A program made the translations under genes and the position numbers. Under the pieces are notes generated by a model. It was given only the letters and a program-made list of their open reading frames with translations. It had not been told where the DNA came from and did no database searches. A DNA stretch of 64,000 nucleotides, taken from NCBI GenBank assembly GCA_012103255.1, contig WLXD01000002.1, forward strand, positions 930,001-994,000. Reading direction: 5' to 3'. This DNA is from Acidobacteriota bacterium. Lineage in GTDB: Bacteria; Acidobacteriota; UBA890; WLXD01. Below are positions 14,724 through 21,888 of the stretch, one piece after another; the stretch's first letter is position 1, and each line of letters opens with the position of its first letter.

Positions 14724-15290
14724 TCAGGGCGAGGCAGCTCCTCGATGCACCCCGGCCCAGGCCAAAATGGCACCGTGATCCGGCTCGCGAAGCACGCCCG
14801 ACCACGAAGCAACAGCGCCGCTGTTGGGGTCGACGGCCAGAGTCGCCGGATAGCCGCCAACTCCGAGGAGCGGCAGCACGGACTTGTCGATCAGCCGGAC
14901 ATCCACGTCGAGGCCGTGCCGATCGAGGAACTCGCGGGTCGCGTCAGCTCCACTGACCGACAACACGACCGGCCTCGGGCCGTCCGGACCCACGCCCCGA
15001 AGCGACGCACTCAGGGCGCGCCACTCCGACATGTTCTGTTCGCAGAACTGACACTCGGTGCTCAGCACATAGAGCATCTTGGGCGTGTCCACATCGCGCA
15101 GGGCGAGTGGACTCTTGGCGCCATCCAGCCCGGACGCGGGCAACGCCAACGGGGCCGTCACCAGTCCCGATGTGGCCGTCGCCCCATGCACCACGTAGTT
15201 GTGATGGACTTGGCGACCCAGCCACGCGGTTCCCACTAGTAGCGCCGCGACGAGCCCGACTTCGACCCAGTTGGTTCGACTGATTCGCAT
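14724..15290 (-). CDS. Membrane-anchored thioredoxin-like (TlpA/MauD-type) protein
   Basis: A 188-residue protein with an N-terminal anchor (WVEVGLVAALLVGTAWLG) and an extracytoplasmic thioredoxin fold. LYVLSTECQFCEQNMSEW holds a CxxC redox site, and GVGGYPATLAV holds the cis-proline. I start it at ATG 15290, four bases after the stop of the cysteine-rich peptide gene; upstream in-frame codons run through that gene. The tight coupling to a secreted peptide with eight cysteines suggests it handles that peptide's disulfides, as MauD does for the methylamine dehydrogenase small subunit, but this is inference. Confidence 0.75.
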   Translation of the reverse strand: MRISRTNWVEVGLVAALLVGTAWLGRQVHHNYVVHGATATSGLVTAPLALPASGLDGAKSPLALRDVDTPKMLYVLSTECQFCEQNMSEWRALSASLRGVGPDGPRPVVLSVSGADATREFLDRHGLDVDVRLIDKSVLPLLGVGGYPATLAVDPNSGAVASWSGVLREPDHGAILAWAGVHRGAASP

Positions 15291-15294
15291 GACT

Positions 15295-15525
15295 CTACTC
15301 GGCGTTGCAAATGTGGCTGCCGGTCGAGCCGTCAACACACACCCAGTCACAACTGCAACCGCTTGGGGTCGCCCGCTTGCACGAGCCACCGCAGTCAGCA
15401 TCGCACAAATCCCAGCAGCTGGTGTGGAGCGCCTGAGCCTCAGCCCCAGTAAACGCAAGCGACGCAACCAGCGCCACGGCCCAGATCAAGTACACAACAC
15501 GACGTTCGCCCAACAGATCCCGCAT
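15295..15525 (-). CDS. Secreted eight-cysteine small peptide, unknown family
   Basis: A 76-residue precursor with an excellent AGGAGG four to five bases before the ATG. Residues 1-31 form a signal peptide (VVYLIWAVALVASLAFTGAEA). The mature part is about 45 residues and contains eight cysteines (CWDLCDADCGGSC, then CSCDWVC and a last Cys four residues from the end) and two tryptophans. An even number of cysteines after a signal peptide suggests four disulfides or covalent cross-links. I do not recognise the family. It heads a three-gene unit with a membrane thioredoxin-like protein and a small zinc-finger protein, downstream of an ECF sigma/anti-sigma pair. Confidence 0.7.
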   Translation of the reverse strand: MRDLLGERRVVYLIWAVALVASLAFTGAEAQALHTSCWDLCDADCGGSCKRATPSGCSCDWVCVDGSTGSHICNAE

Positions 15526-15687
15526 GGTCCCTCCTACCAGCAGATGAACAATGCGGTAAGGAAGAGCAAGCGCCGTGCCAGGTCTTCTAAACGAAAGACT
15601 CAAAGCCTAGCGACGCAGGTGCACACTGGCTTCTCACCAGCGTCAGCGCGCAGAGGCCGAGCTGAGTTCCCTGTTGAAACAACGGCC

Positions 15688-15722
15688 GGCCAGCAGTAGA
15701 ACCATGCCGATGCCGGCTGGCC
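15688..15722 (-). terminator. Hairpin between the sigma/anti-sigma and cysteine-peptide units
   Basis: GGCCAGC (15688-15694) and GCTGGCC (15716-15722) can pair around a 21-base loop. The loop region can itself fold, and on the minus strand GTTGTTTC follows a few bases later. It lies in the 230-base gap after the anti-sigma stop. There is no strong U tract, so it is a weak terminator candidate. I see no further gene in this gap. Confidence 0.3.
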
Positions 15723-15755
15723 ACCAGCGGCGCCTCCCGTAGAGCGCGTCGGGTT

Positions 15756-16622
15756 TTACGAGTCGCCTATCGCCACTTCGCGCCAGGTTCGGGCGATCTT
15801 GCCTACTTCTGCCAGGGGCTGGGTGTAGTCGACGAGTTCGTGCGCGCCCTCGACATCGCCACGCGCATGCAGCTCCCGCGCGAGGATAAAGAAGACCGTG
15901 TCCCATCGGTGATCCTGATCCGTTGGCGGCATGGGGATCTCTGCGTCTGCTACGTACGACTCGAATACCTGAAAAGCGTCGGCGTTCCGATCGAGATAGA
16001 GCGCGTAGCCAAGCATCGCCGTACCGTCGACGTCCCACTCGCCGCCCGGGCCGAACCGACGGAGGGTCGCTATGGCCTGTTCATGGTTTCCCGCAGCGAG
16101 GGCACGCACGCCAGCCTTGACATCCTCCAGCGCGGATCTCCCGCCAGCGTCGACCTGCGCCCCGTCGCCATGAAGTTGAAGAAACCAGCCCACATCACCG
16201 TCGATGAGATAACCATCGACCTCGGATGGCTCAGCCGATGGCTCATAGGGCCTGAGCGAAGGCTCATCGGTTCCAAGATCGGCCGCACCGTCCAGAGTAG
16301 GACGAGACAGCCCAAACGCAACTAATGCTACGCCTACCGCTGCGGCAACGGCCCCTCGCCGCCCCAGCTTAGATCGGCCGAAGCCGCCTCGAATCACCTG
16401 GGCTTTCGGCGCCGACGCAACCGGCCGAACGAATTCTTCCGGTTCGTGCGCCAGCAGAATGAGCGCTGCGAGCTGGTCGCCACAGGAGACGCAGTCGGCG
16501 CAGTGCATGCGAACCTCGGCCGCGCGCTCCCGATCAAGCTGTCCACGCGAATACGCGATGAGATCGAGCGACTCAGGATGCTCGACGGTGGGGACGGATC
16601 GAAGATGGCTATCCCTAGTCAT
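15756..16622 (-). CDS. Anti-sigma-like membrane protein with zinc-finger and tetratricopeptide-like C-terminus
   Basis: A 288-residue protein. LDLIAYSRGQLDRERAAEVR followed by HCADCVSCGDQLAAL gives a zf-HC2-type HxxxCxxC motif (residues about 15-55). A single transmembrane helix at about 89-107 (AAVAAAVGVALVAFGLS) follows, and the C-terminal part (ALEDVKAGVRALAAGNHEQA, AMLGYALYLDRNADAFQVFE) looks like tetratricopeptide helices outside the membrane. It overlaps the ECF sigma gene by 4 bp and is very probably its membrane-bound regulator. Confidence 0.78.
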   Translation of the reverse strand: MTRDSHLRSVPTVEHPESLDLIAYSRGQLDRERAAEVRMHCADCVSCGDQLAALILLAHEPEEFVRPVASAPKAQVIRGGFGRSKLGRRGAVAAAVGVALVAFGLSRPTLDGAADLGTDEPSLRPYEPSAEPSEVDGYLIDGDVGWFLQLHGDGAQVDAGGRSALEDVKAGVRALAAGNHEQAIATLRRFGPGGEWDVDGTAMLGYALYLDRNADAFQVFESYVADAEIPMPPTDQDHRWDTVFFILARELHARGDVEGAHELVDYTQPLAEVGKIARTWREVAIGDS

Positions 16623-17176
16623 TCGAACTCGGCACTCAGGTCTACGGCGAGACTCCCCAGTGCAGCCTGGAGCCGGGAATAAACGGTGCTGATGGGCGCG
16701 TCCTGTATTTCGGCGACCTCGCGGAGCTTCATCGGGGGTTCGCGGAGAACCAGCAGTTCGATCACCTGGCGATGCAGAGGTGCCAAGCGTGAGACGACGG
16801 CAAGCGCTGTAGTTGTCATGCGCTTCTTCTGGTCTCGCTCCTCCACCGTGAGCACCTGGTGCAGTGCGTCGGAGGACACGTTCTCGTCAACGACGTCGCC
16901 GCTCAACTGGCGGCGGCGACCGCGGCGCGAAAACATGCGGTAGGCGCTGCTGCGAATCGCAACGATCACGTACTGATACGCCTCCTGCTCGTTGGCCAGC
17001 GGCGGTGCGGCCCGCATGGTTCTTGCAATTGCTTCCTGAACAATCTCATCGGCGTCCGTCGGATTACCTGTAAGAGACAGTGCGTAGGCCCTCCAACGAT
17101 GAAACCGATTAGTCCACGCGTTTTCGATGGCCTCGCGCGAAATATCAGAAAGCCGCGCTGTTCGGGGTTTGCTCAT
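16619..17176 (-). CDS. ECF-type RNA polymerase sigma factor
   Basis: A 185-residue sigma-70 family protein with a region 2 (WRAYALSLTGNPTDADEIVQ and EAYQYVIVAIRSSAYRMFSR) and a region 4 helix-turn-helix (LAPLHRQVIELLVLREPPMK, DAPISTVYSRLQAAL). It is co-translated with the anti-sigma-like gene. Unlike its neighbours it has no purine-rich ribosome site: an 11-base C run in the mRNA sits five bases upstream of the ATG. Confidence 0.88.
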   Translation of the reverse strand: MSKPRTARLSDISREAIENAWTNRFHRWRAYALSLTGNPTDADEIVQEAIARTMRAAPPLANEQEAYQYVIVAIRSSAYRMFSRRGRRRQLSGDVVDENVSSDALHQVLTVEERDQKKRMTTTALAVVSRLAPLHRQVIELLVLREPPMKLREVAEIQDAPISTVYSRLQAALGSLAVDLSAEFE

Positions 17177-17181
17177 ATGCC

Positions 17182-17192
17182 GGGGGGGGGGG
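17182..17192. repeat. Homopolymeric tract of 11 G
   Basis: Eleven consecutive G (C in the sigma-factor mRNA) occupy the ribosome-binding position of the ECF sigma gene. Six more G follow at 17199-17204. They lie in the 40-base gap between the sigma gene and the divergent activator. Such tracts slip easily, and two G runs could take part in quadruplex structure. An assembly or base-calling artefact is also possible. Confidence 0.85.
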
Positions 17193-17216
17193 CGATCAGG
17201 GGGGAGTAAGAGGTAG

Positions 17217-18293
17217 TTGCATCGTGACCCGGAAGACCCGCCTCAGTCAACGTCGCACAGTAGAACGTCACCCACGAACACGGCGGTCACCGGCCAGCCC
17301 ATGGTAGGGCCCGCACCGACCGAACTCGTCGGCACTAGCGCCCATACGGTCTCGGTGCGCGAACGCATCGATCGCTGGAGGGCGTGCGAGGAACCGGTAC
17401 TAATTGTCGGAGAAAGCGGAACCGGGAAAGAGGTCGCCGCGAGATCGGTCCATGCGAACAGCGCACGCGCCGACAAGCCCTTACACGTTGTGAACTGCGC
17501 CGGCTTGGCCGAGGACGTCCTCATGGCCGAGTTGTTCGGACACGTCCGCGGCGCATACACCGGTGCATTGGCTTCCCGGCAGGGCCGCTTGCGCCGCGCC
17601 GAGGGGGCGACCCTACTGCTGGACGAAGTGACGGAGGCGCCAGCAGCCTTGCAGAGCGCGCTCCTGCGAGTTCTCGAGCATGGCGAGATCCAACCCGTCG
17701 GATCAGACACTGTGGAGCATATTGACGTCCGACTCATCGCAACCACGAATCGCAGCGCTCAGGAGTTGGCCGACGGCTCTGCCTTGCGGGCCGACCTTCG
17801 CCATAGGCTGGGCGCACTGGTTCTGCGACTGGCGCCGCTGCGGCACCGGCCCGAGGACATCGCTCCGCTCGCGGACCTGTTCCTCGATCAACTCGCGGAG
17901 CATCGTGGAATGCGCTACCGACTGTCCACGGAGGGTCTCCGGGTGCTCACCGATTCGCCGCTCGCCGGGAATGCCCGCGAACTGCGGCAGGTTCTAGTGC
18001 GCGCATCGATCGATTGCCCGGACGGCGTGATCCATGCCCTTGCGGTGACTGAGGCACTCCGCTCAGGGTTCCAGATCGAAGCATCCGATGCATGCGGGGC
18101 GATCTACGACAACGGCGCCACCCTGGCCGACGTCATTCGGCGGCATCTCTCAGCTACGCTAGACGCCACCGGCGGCAACTTGAGCGAAGCGGCGAGACGT
18201 CTCGACATTCCCCGCAGTACGCTGCAGCACCACCTGGCGCGCTATGCGATCGAGCGCCCGAGCAGGGCTCAGTCCAGAACGCGCTCAGCCTGA
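17217..18293 (+). CDS. Sigma-54-type AAA+ transcriptional activator lacking a sensor domain
   Basis: A 358-residue protein consisting of a sigma-54 interaction AAA+ domain and a Fis-type helix-turn-helix. VLIVGESGTGKEVAAR is Walker A, MAELFGHVRGAYTGALASRQ carries the GAFTGA loop in the GAYTGA form, ATLLLDEVTE is Walker B, and RADLRHRLGALVLRLAPLR is the sensor region. ATGGNLSEAARRLDIPRSTL is the C-terminal HTH. There is no receiver, PAS or GAF domain, as in PspF-like activators. The start is uncertain: a TTG at 17217 gives a short N-terminus, and an ATG at 17301 is the alternative. It is divergent from the ECF sigma gene. Confidence 0.83.
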   Translation: MHRDPEDPPQSTSHSRTSPTNTAVTGQPMVGPAPTELVGTSAHTVSVRERIDRWRACEEPVLIVGESGTGKEVAARSVHANSARADKPLHVVNCAGLAEDVLMAELFGHVRGAYTGALASRQGRLRRAEGATLLLDEVTEAPAALQSALLRVLEHGEIQPVGSDTVEHIDVRLIATTNRSAQELADGSALRADLRHRLGALVLRLAPLRHRPEDIAPLADLFLDQLAEHRGMRYRLSTEGLRVLTDSPLAGNARELRQVLVRASIDCPDGVIHALAVTEALRSGFQIEASDACGAIYDNGATLADVIRRHLSATLDATGGNLSEAARRLDIPRSTLQHHLARYAIERPSRAQSRTRSA

Positions 18294-18646
18294 CCGGTGT
18301 TCGCCACGGCCAGAATGAAACCGGCGGCGCCCGGCGTGGGAGTGCTCACCGTGTAGCTGTAGTCGATGTTCATGCCGGCTTCACCAAGAGCTCTCGCGAT
18401 TTCCGCGAGATTGCCAGGCTCGTCCGGGACGACGAGCTTCAACACGTCCGCGACGTGCAACTGAAAGCCCTCTTCGCGCAGCAACACGGCCGCAGTGTCG
18501 GGATCCGAGGTCAAGATGTGCGCCGTGGCCACCCACACACCGAAACCCTCGATGTTGATGCCGTGCTCCCCCAGGATCTCGGAAATTGTCCCGAGCGCTC
18601 CTGGTTCGTTGGCAATCTGCACTTGTAGTTCGCGCGCGGCGGCCAT
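18269..18646 (-). CDS. ACT-domain protein (tandem ACT)
   Basis: A 125-residue protein with two ACT repeats: VQIANEPGALGTISEILGEH with GINIEGF, and KLVVPDEPGNLAEIARALGE with GMNIDYSY. Stand-alone tandem ACT proteins usually bind amino acids and act as small regulators. I start it at ATG 18646, which has GGAGG six bases upstream. Its 3' end overlaps the convergent activator gene by 25 bases. No enzyme partner is adjacent. Confidence 0.83.
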   Translation of the reverse strand: MAAARELQVQIANEPGALGTISEILGEHGINIEGFGVWVATAHILTSDPDTAAVLLREEGFQLHVADVLKLVVPDEPGNLAEIARALGEAGMNIDYSYTVSTPTPGAAGFILAVANTGQAERVLD

Positions 18647-18724
18647 CGTGTCCTCCCGAGTCGCCCCGAAACGGGACGCACGCCACATCCTACCAGGGCG
18701 ACTGTCGGGTCAGTAGACCGCCCG

Positions 18725-19471
18725 CTAGTGGCGATGGGCCGCCCAGATCGCGGCCGCGTGACGCCCAGCGGCGCTGTCCACCACTTCCTCGCGGAATGTC
18801 GACATCTGCTCGGGAACCGTCCCCTCGGTTGCCCACGGCGAACCCGGGATGTTCAGGAATGGCGCAATGAGGGCCCCGGCGGCCAGATCGGCCGCCGTGA
18901 ACTCGTTGCCGACCAGGAACTCCGTCTCGCCCGTCGCCAGGCGCTCGTTGATACGCCCGAGCGCCGCCAAAGCGGCCTCGCGGTATCCCGGCATCATGTC
19001 CGGCGTCAGGCGCCGGCCGCGGCGCATCGCGGGGACCAACAGCGGCATCGCGAGCCCCAACGCGAGCCGTTGGTGCCATCGCAAGCCCTCTGCCCACCGC
19101 TGCCGGAGTTCTTCCGGACTCTGGATCATGCAGCAGTACGCAAAGGCGGATGCATTTGGAGCCCACTCCGAATCGAGTACGTCTTCCACTTCCGCGACCG
19201 TTGTCGCCGCCACCGCATCACGCGGGAACAGTGGCGGGTCAGGTCGAATGTGGTCGAGGTAGTGCAGGATCTCAGTGGAGTCTGGGATCACCTGATCGGA
19301 ATCTGAGTCAACCAGAATCGGCACGGAGCGTGTTCCCGCCAGTCTGCGGGCCGTAGCAATGTGGAACCCGGGTGTCAGTAGTCGCGACGTGTATTCGAGT
19401 CCCTTGTAGTCGAGCGCCCAGCGCGCCTTCTCGCAGAAATGGGAAATCCGCAGGTGGTAGAGCGTCAGCAT
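18725..19471 (-). CDS. Glutathione S-transferase family protein
   Basis: A 248-residue protein with an N-terminal thioredoxin-like GST domain (MLTLYHLRISHFCEKARWAL, RSVPILVD, DSTEILHYLD) and a helical C-terminal domain ending in EFLVGNEFTAADLAAGAL, the GST C-terminal signature. HFCEKARW places a Cys or Ser-type catalytic position in the first helix. The ATG at 19471 directly precedes the LTLY strand. Glutathione or another thiol is the likely cosubstrate. It follows the kinase-like gene after 168 bases in which I see no gene. Confidence 0.8.
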   Translation of the reverse strand: MLTLYHLRISHFCEKARWALDYKGLEYTSRLLTPGFHIATARRLAGTRSVPILVDSDSDQVIPDSTEILHYLDHIRPDPPLFPRDAVAATTVAEVEDVLDSEWAPNASAFAYCCMIQSPEELRQRWAEGLRWHQRLALGLAMPLLVPAMRRGRRLTPDMMPGYREAALAALGRINERLATGETEFLVGNEFTAADLAAGALIAPFLNIPGSPWATEGTVPEQMSTFREEVVDSAAGRHAAAIWAAHRH

Positions 19472-19639
19472 CAGCCCGCCGGTCTCGTACGCGATGACTT
19501 CAACACCGCCGTACTGTCGCACGCCGCGAGGGGCGCGTCCTACTTGGCGCGCGCTGGTCGAGAATGAGCCCTACATCGTCAGCGGCGCCAGCAAGCCCAG
19601 GAAGATCGTTGCGATCGCGCCCCGAGATCGGTCCGAGAA

Positions 19640-20386
19640 CTAGCCGAGCAGCATGAACGCGGCCGCCGACGCGGCAATCTGAATCGTCAGATTGTCGAGC
19701 CCATGGTTGCTGAATGACTCGACCAGTGCGCCGAACACACCGCAACTGACGCCGACGCCGAGCGCGGTGACAGGCGGTAGTCCGAAGAGCCACAGCCCGA
19801 CGGTGGCTGCGAATACGCCGCCAAGACACACTGCCGCTGATCCTTCCAGCGTTCGATGCGCCGGAACCCCGCCGATTGAAGGGACCCGGTAGTCATGGCG
19901 GCCCCAGCGGGCGCCGACCGGCTCCCCGAGCGCGTCGCCCCAGCCGCAGACCAGATAACCCACGAACGCAAACTGCGGAAACAGCAGATTGCTAGCCAGT
20001 CCTCCCACAGCGGTCGTCGCGAGGGGCACGAGAATGAACATGGAGCGATGCGGTCGGTCAGTGTCCCTGGCCATGGCCTCGTAGAACGAAAAGCCATCGC
20101 CACGCCACACCGCGTATAGAACGAGCAGGGCGACGATCCCGCCAAACAGCGATACCGCCGGGAGTCCCCACTGCAACTGCACCAGGCCGGCCGTCGTGAA
20201 GATGCTGAAGTGGAAGATCTTGCGCGTGTAGGACGTCTTGAGGCCGCGTGACATGCGAAGCCACCCGGCGAACCAGGCTGCAGCAGCGCCGTAGACGGCG
20301 AACACCGGTCCCAGGGCCAACCACATCCAGCCCTCTGGAAACGCCGCCACGGCAAACTCGACTACTTTCTCGACGAGATGAATCAC
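19640..20386 (-). CDS. CTP-dependent lipid kinase-like membrane enzyme (dolichol/phytol/DAG kinase family)
   Basis: A 248-residue polytopic membrane protein with about seven transmembrane segments. KTSYTRKIFHFSIF near residue 51, CGWGDALGEPVGARWGRHDY and RTLEGSAAVCLGG are the conserved motifs of the SEC59/DGK1/VTE5 family, which phosphorylates dolichol, diacylglycerol or phytol using CTP. It starts at GTG 20386, three bases after the stop of the phosphatase gene, so it belongs to the polysaccharide operon upstream. A role in making or recycling a lipid phosphate carrier is plausible but unproven. Confidence 0.78.
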   Translation of the reverse strand: MIHLVEKVVEFAVAAFPEGWMWLALGPVFAVYGAAAAWFAGWLRMSRGLKTSYTRKIFHFSIFTTAGLVQLQWGLPAVSLFGGIVALLVLYAVWRGDGFSFYEAMARDTDRPHRSMFILVPLATTAVGGLASNLLFPQFAFVGYLVCGWGDALGEPVGARWGRHDYRVPSIGGVPAHRTLEGSAAVCLGGVFAATVGLWLFGLPPVTALGVGVSCGVFGALVESFSNHGLDNLTIQIAASAAAFMLLG

Positions 20387-20389
20387 CGT

Positions 20390-21888
20390 CTACTGCCCCG
20401 CTGCGGCTGGCGGCACCGTCTTGGCGACTGCAGAAATGCGTTCGATCTTCGTCTCGAGTTCGGACTGGATCGCGCCGAGACCGGGGCCGTAGACGTACCA
20501 CGGCCCGCCCGTCGCAACTGCCGCGGCGATACTGACGGCGTCCGCAGGTTGAGACACGTAATCGAGCCCGGCCTCCTTCTCAGCGACCACGCGGTCGTGC
20601 TGGGCATCCGGGTGCGACGCATCTCCGACGAACACCACGCCACGCACCCCACGCCGTCGCAGGAAGCTACCGAACTCCGGGCCACGCGGGCGCGGACCTA
20701 CAACAACATGTGGCGCCAGCACGATGGCCTGCCCCCCGGCGAGCGCTTCTTCGAAGCCACGGATCGAGACCGAGGGGAGCCCGGTGCGGTAAGCCAGCGA
20801 GAACGCCTGTGCCGCCGTGCCATCGGCAGTAAACGCGTGCACAAGGACAGGCCGCGGGAGTTGACGCACCCGCTCAGCGGCCTGCATGGCCGCCTCCGGC
20901 GAGAATTTCATCCAAGGCACCGGCAGCAACTCGAGCGCGATTCCGTAGTCGTCTGCCACGGCCTGCTCCCTCTCGATCCACTGCACGTCGTCGGGGTTTG
21001 CCGGGTCGAGGAGCGAAACAACAGTGGCAAAGGCACCGCCGGCCACCCACTTGAACATCTCTTCATCGGTCGGATAGGGCGCAAGAAACACACCTGTGTC
21101 GATCTCAACAACAGGCCCGCGCTCGAAAATCGATCGATCGAAGTCGAGCGCCGTCTGCACCACGATTGGCCCCGATGGCGAAGCTGCGCCGATACGCTCG
21201 ATCAATCCGCGCACTGTGCCCACCCGATCTCTACCGAGGTAACAATGGACGTAGTAGCGGCCATGGTTGCGCTCCGCGAGCTCCTTGAGCAGATCGAGCG
21301 AGGCGGCGTTGTCTCCGATCCACGGCAGCATCGGCGCGTGGATGAACTCGATGTCAAATTCCTCGGCGAGGGCACGCTCGCGTGCTCGCGTGCAAGGAGC
21401 GTGGGCTCGAATGGAACCACCGCAGGATGGAGCAACGACACGACCGCCGTGTATCCGTCGGCCTTCAGTTGCTCGAATTGGGTGCGCTCCGGATACGGCC
21501 CAAACGTGAACCTCTGCACGTCCTCGACCTGCACGGGTTGGAAACCGTTCACAACGGCAGGAGTCATCCACAGCCATAGACAGGCTAGCGCCGCCGACCA
21601 CGCGAATGCCGCCGGTGCGAACCGGCGCCAACCGACCGCCCTTTGGCCTACACGGTGCAGCGCCATGCTGGCGCCGAACGAGAGCGCAACGTAGACGCCG
21701 ATAATGGCGAGCACGGCTAGACGCTCCGCCGTCTCCGACGAGCCTCCATCGCGCATCGCGGTTGTAACCCAGCGGACCGGACCGAGGAGGGTCATGGTGC
21801 CTGCGGCGAAGCCGATCGCGAGCCAGACGACCGCGAATGCTCCGACGTCCCGGACGTTCAAACGCGCTTCAGATGATGGGGACGCCAT
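20390..21888 (-). pseudogene. Membrane-anchored tandem dual-specificity phosphatase-like protein, interrupted by a frameshift
   Basis: Two reading frames together make one protein. The first (start 21888) has three transmembrane helices and the beginning of a phosphatase domain (GYTAVVSLLHPA). The second carries HCYLGRDRVG, an HCx5R active site, then a second similar domain (ATVVSLLDPANPD) whose loop HAFTADGTA lacks the cysteine and arginine. An 8-base unit (GCTCGCGT) is tandemly duplicated at 21376-21391. With one copy, LLARERALAEEF reads through in frame and gives 496 residues. The start overlaps the YaiO-like stop by one base. It may be a real null allele, a switchable allele or an assembly error. 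Confidence 0.75.
21376..21393. repeat. 8-bp tandem duplication causing the frameshift
   Basis: The unit GCTCGCGT occurs twice in a row (21376-21383 and 21384-21391), followed by GC, the start of a third unit. Eight is not a multiple of three. Removing one unit fuses the two halves of the phosphatase-like gene in frame. Confidence 0.9.

Noticed and set aside
15295-15525. Methylamine or quinohemoprotein amine dehydrogenase small subunit
   Set aside because: The peptide is too short with too few cysteines for MauA, and no large subunit, MauE, MauG or radical SAM maturase is present.
15604-15755. Hidden small gene between the anti-sigma and cysteine-peptide genes
   Set aside because: Only a short frame with MVLLLAGRCF is visible, without ribosome site or recognisable protein; the stretch looks non-coding with a hairpin.
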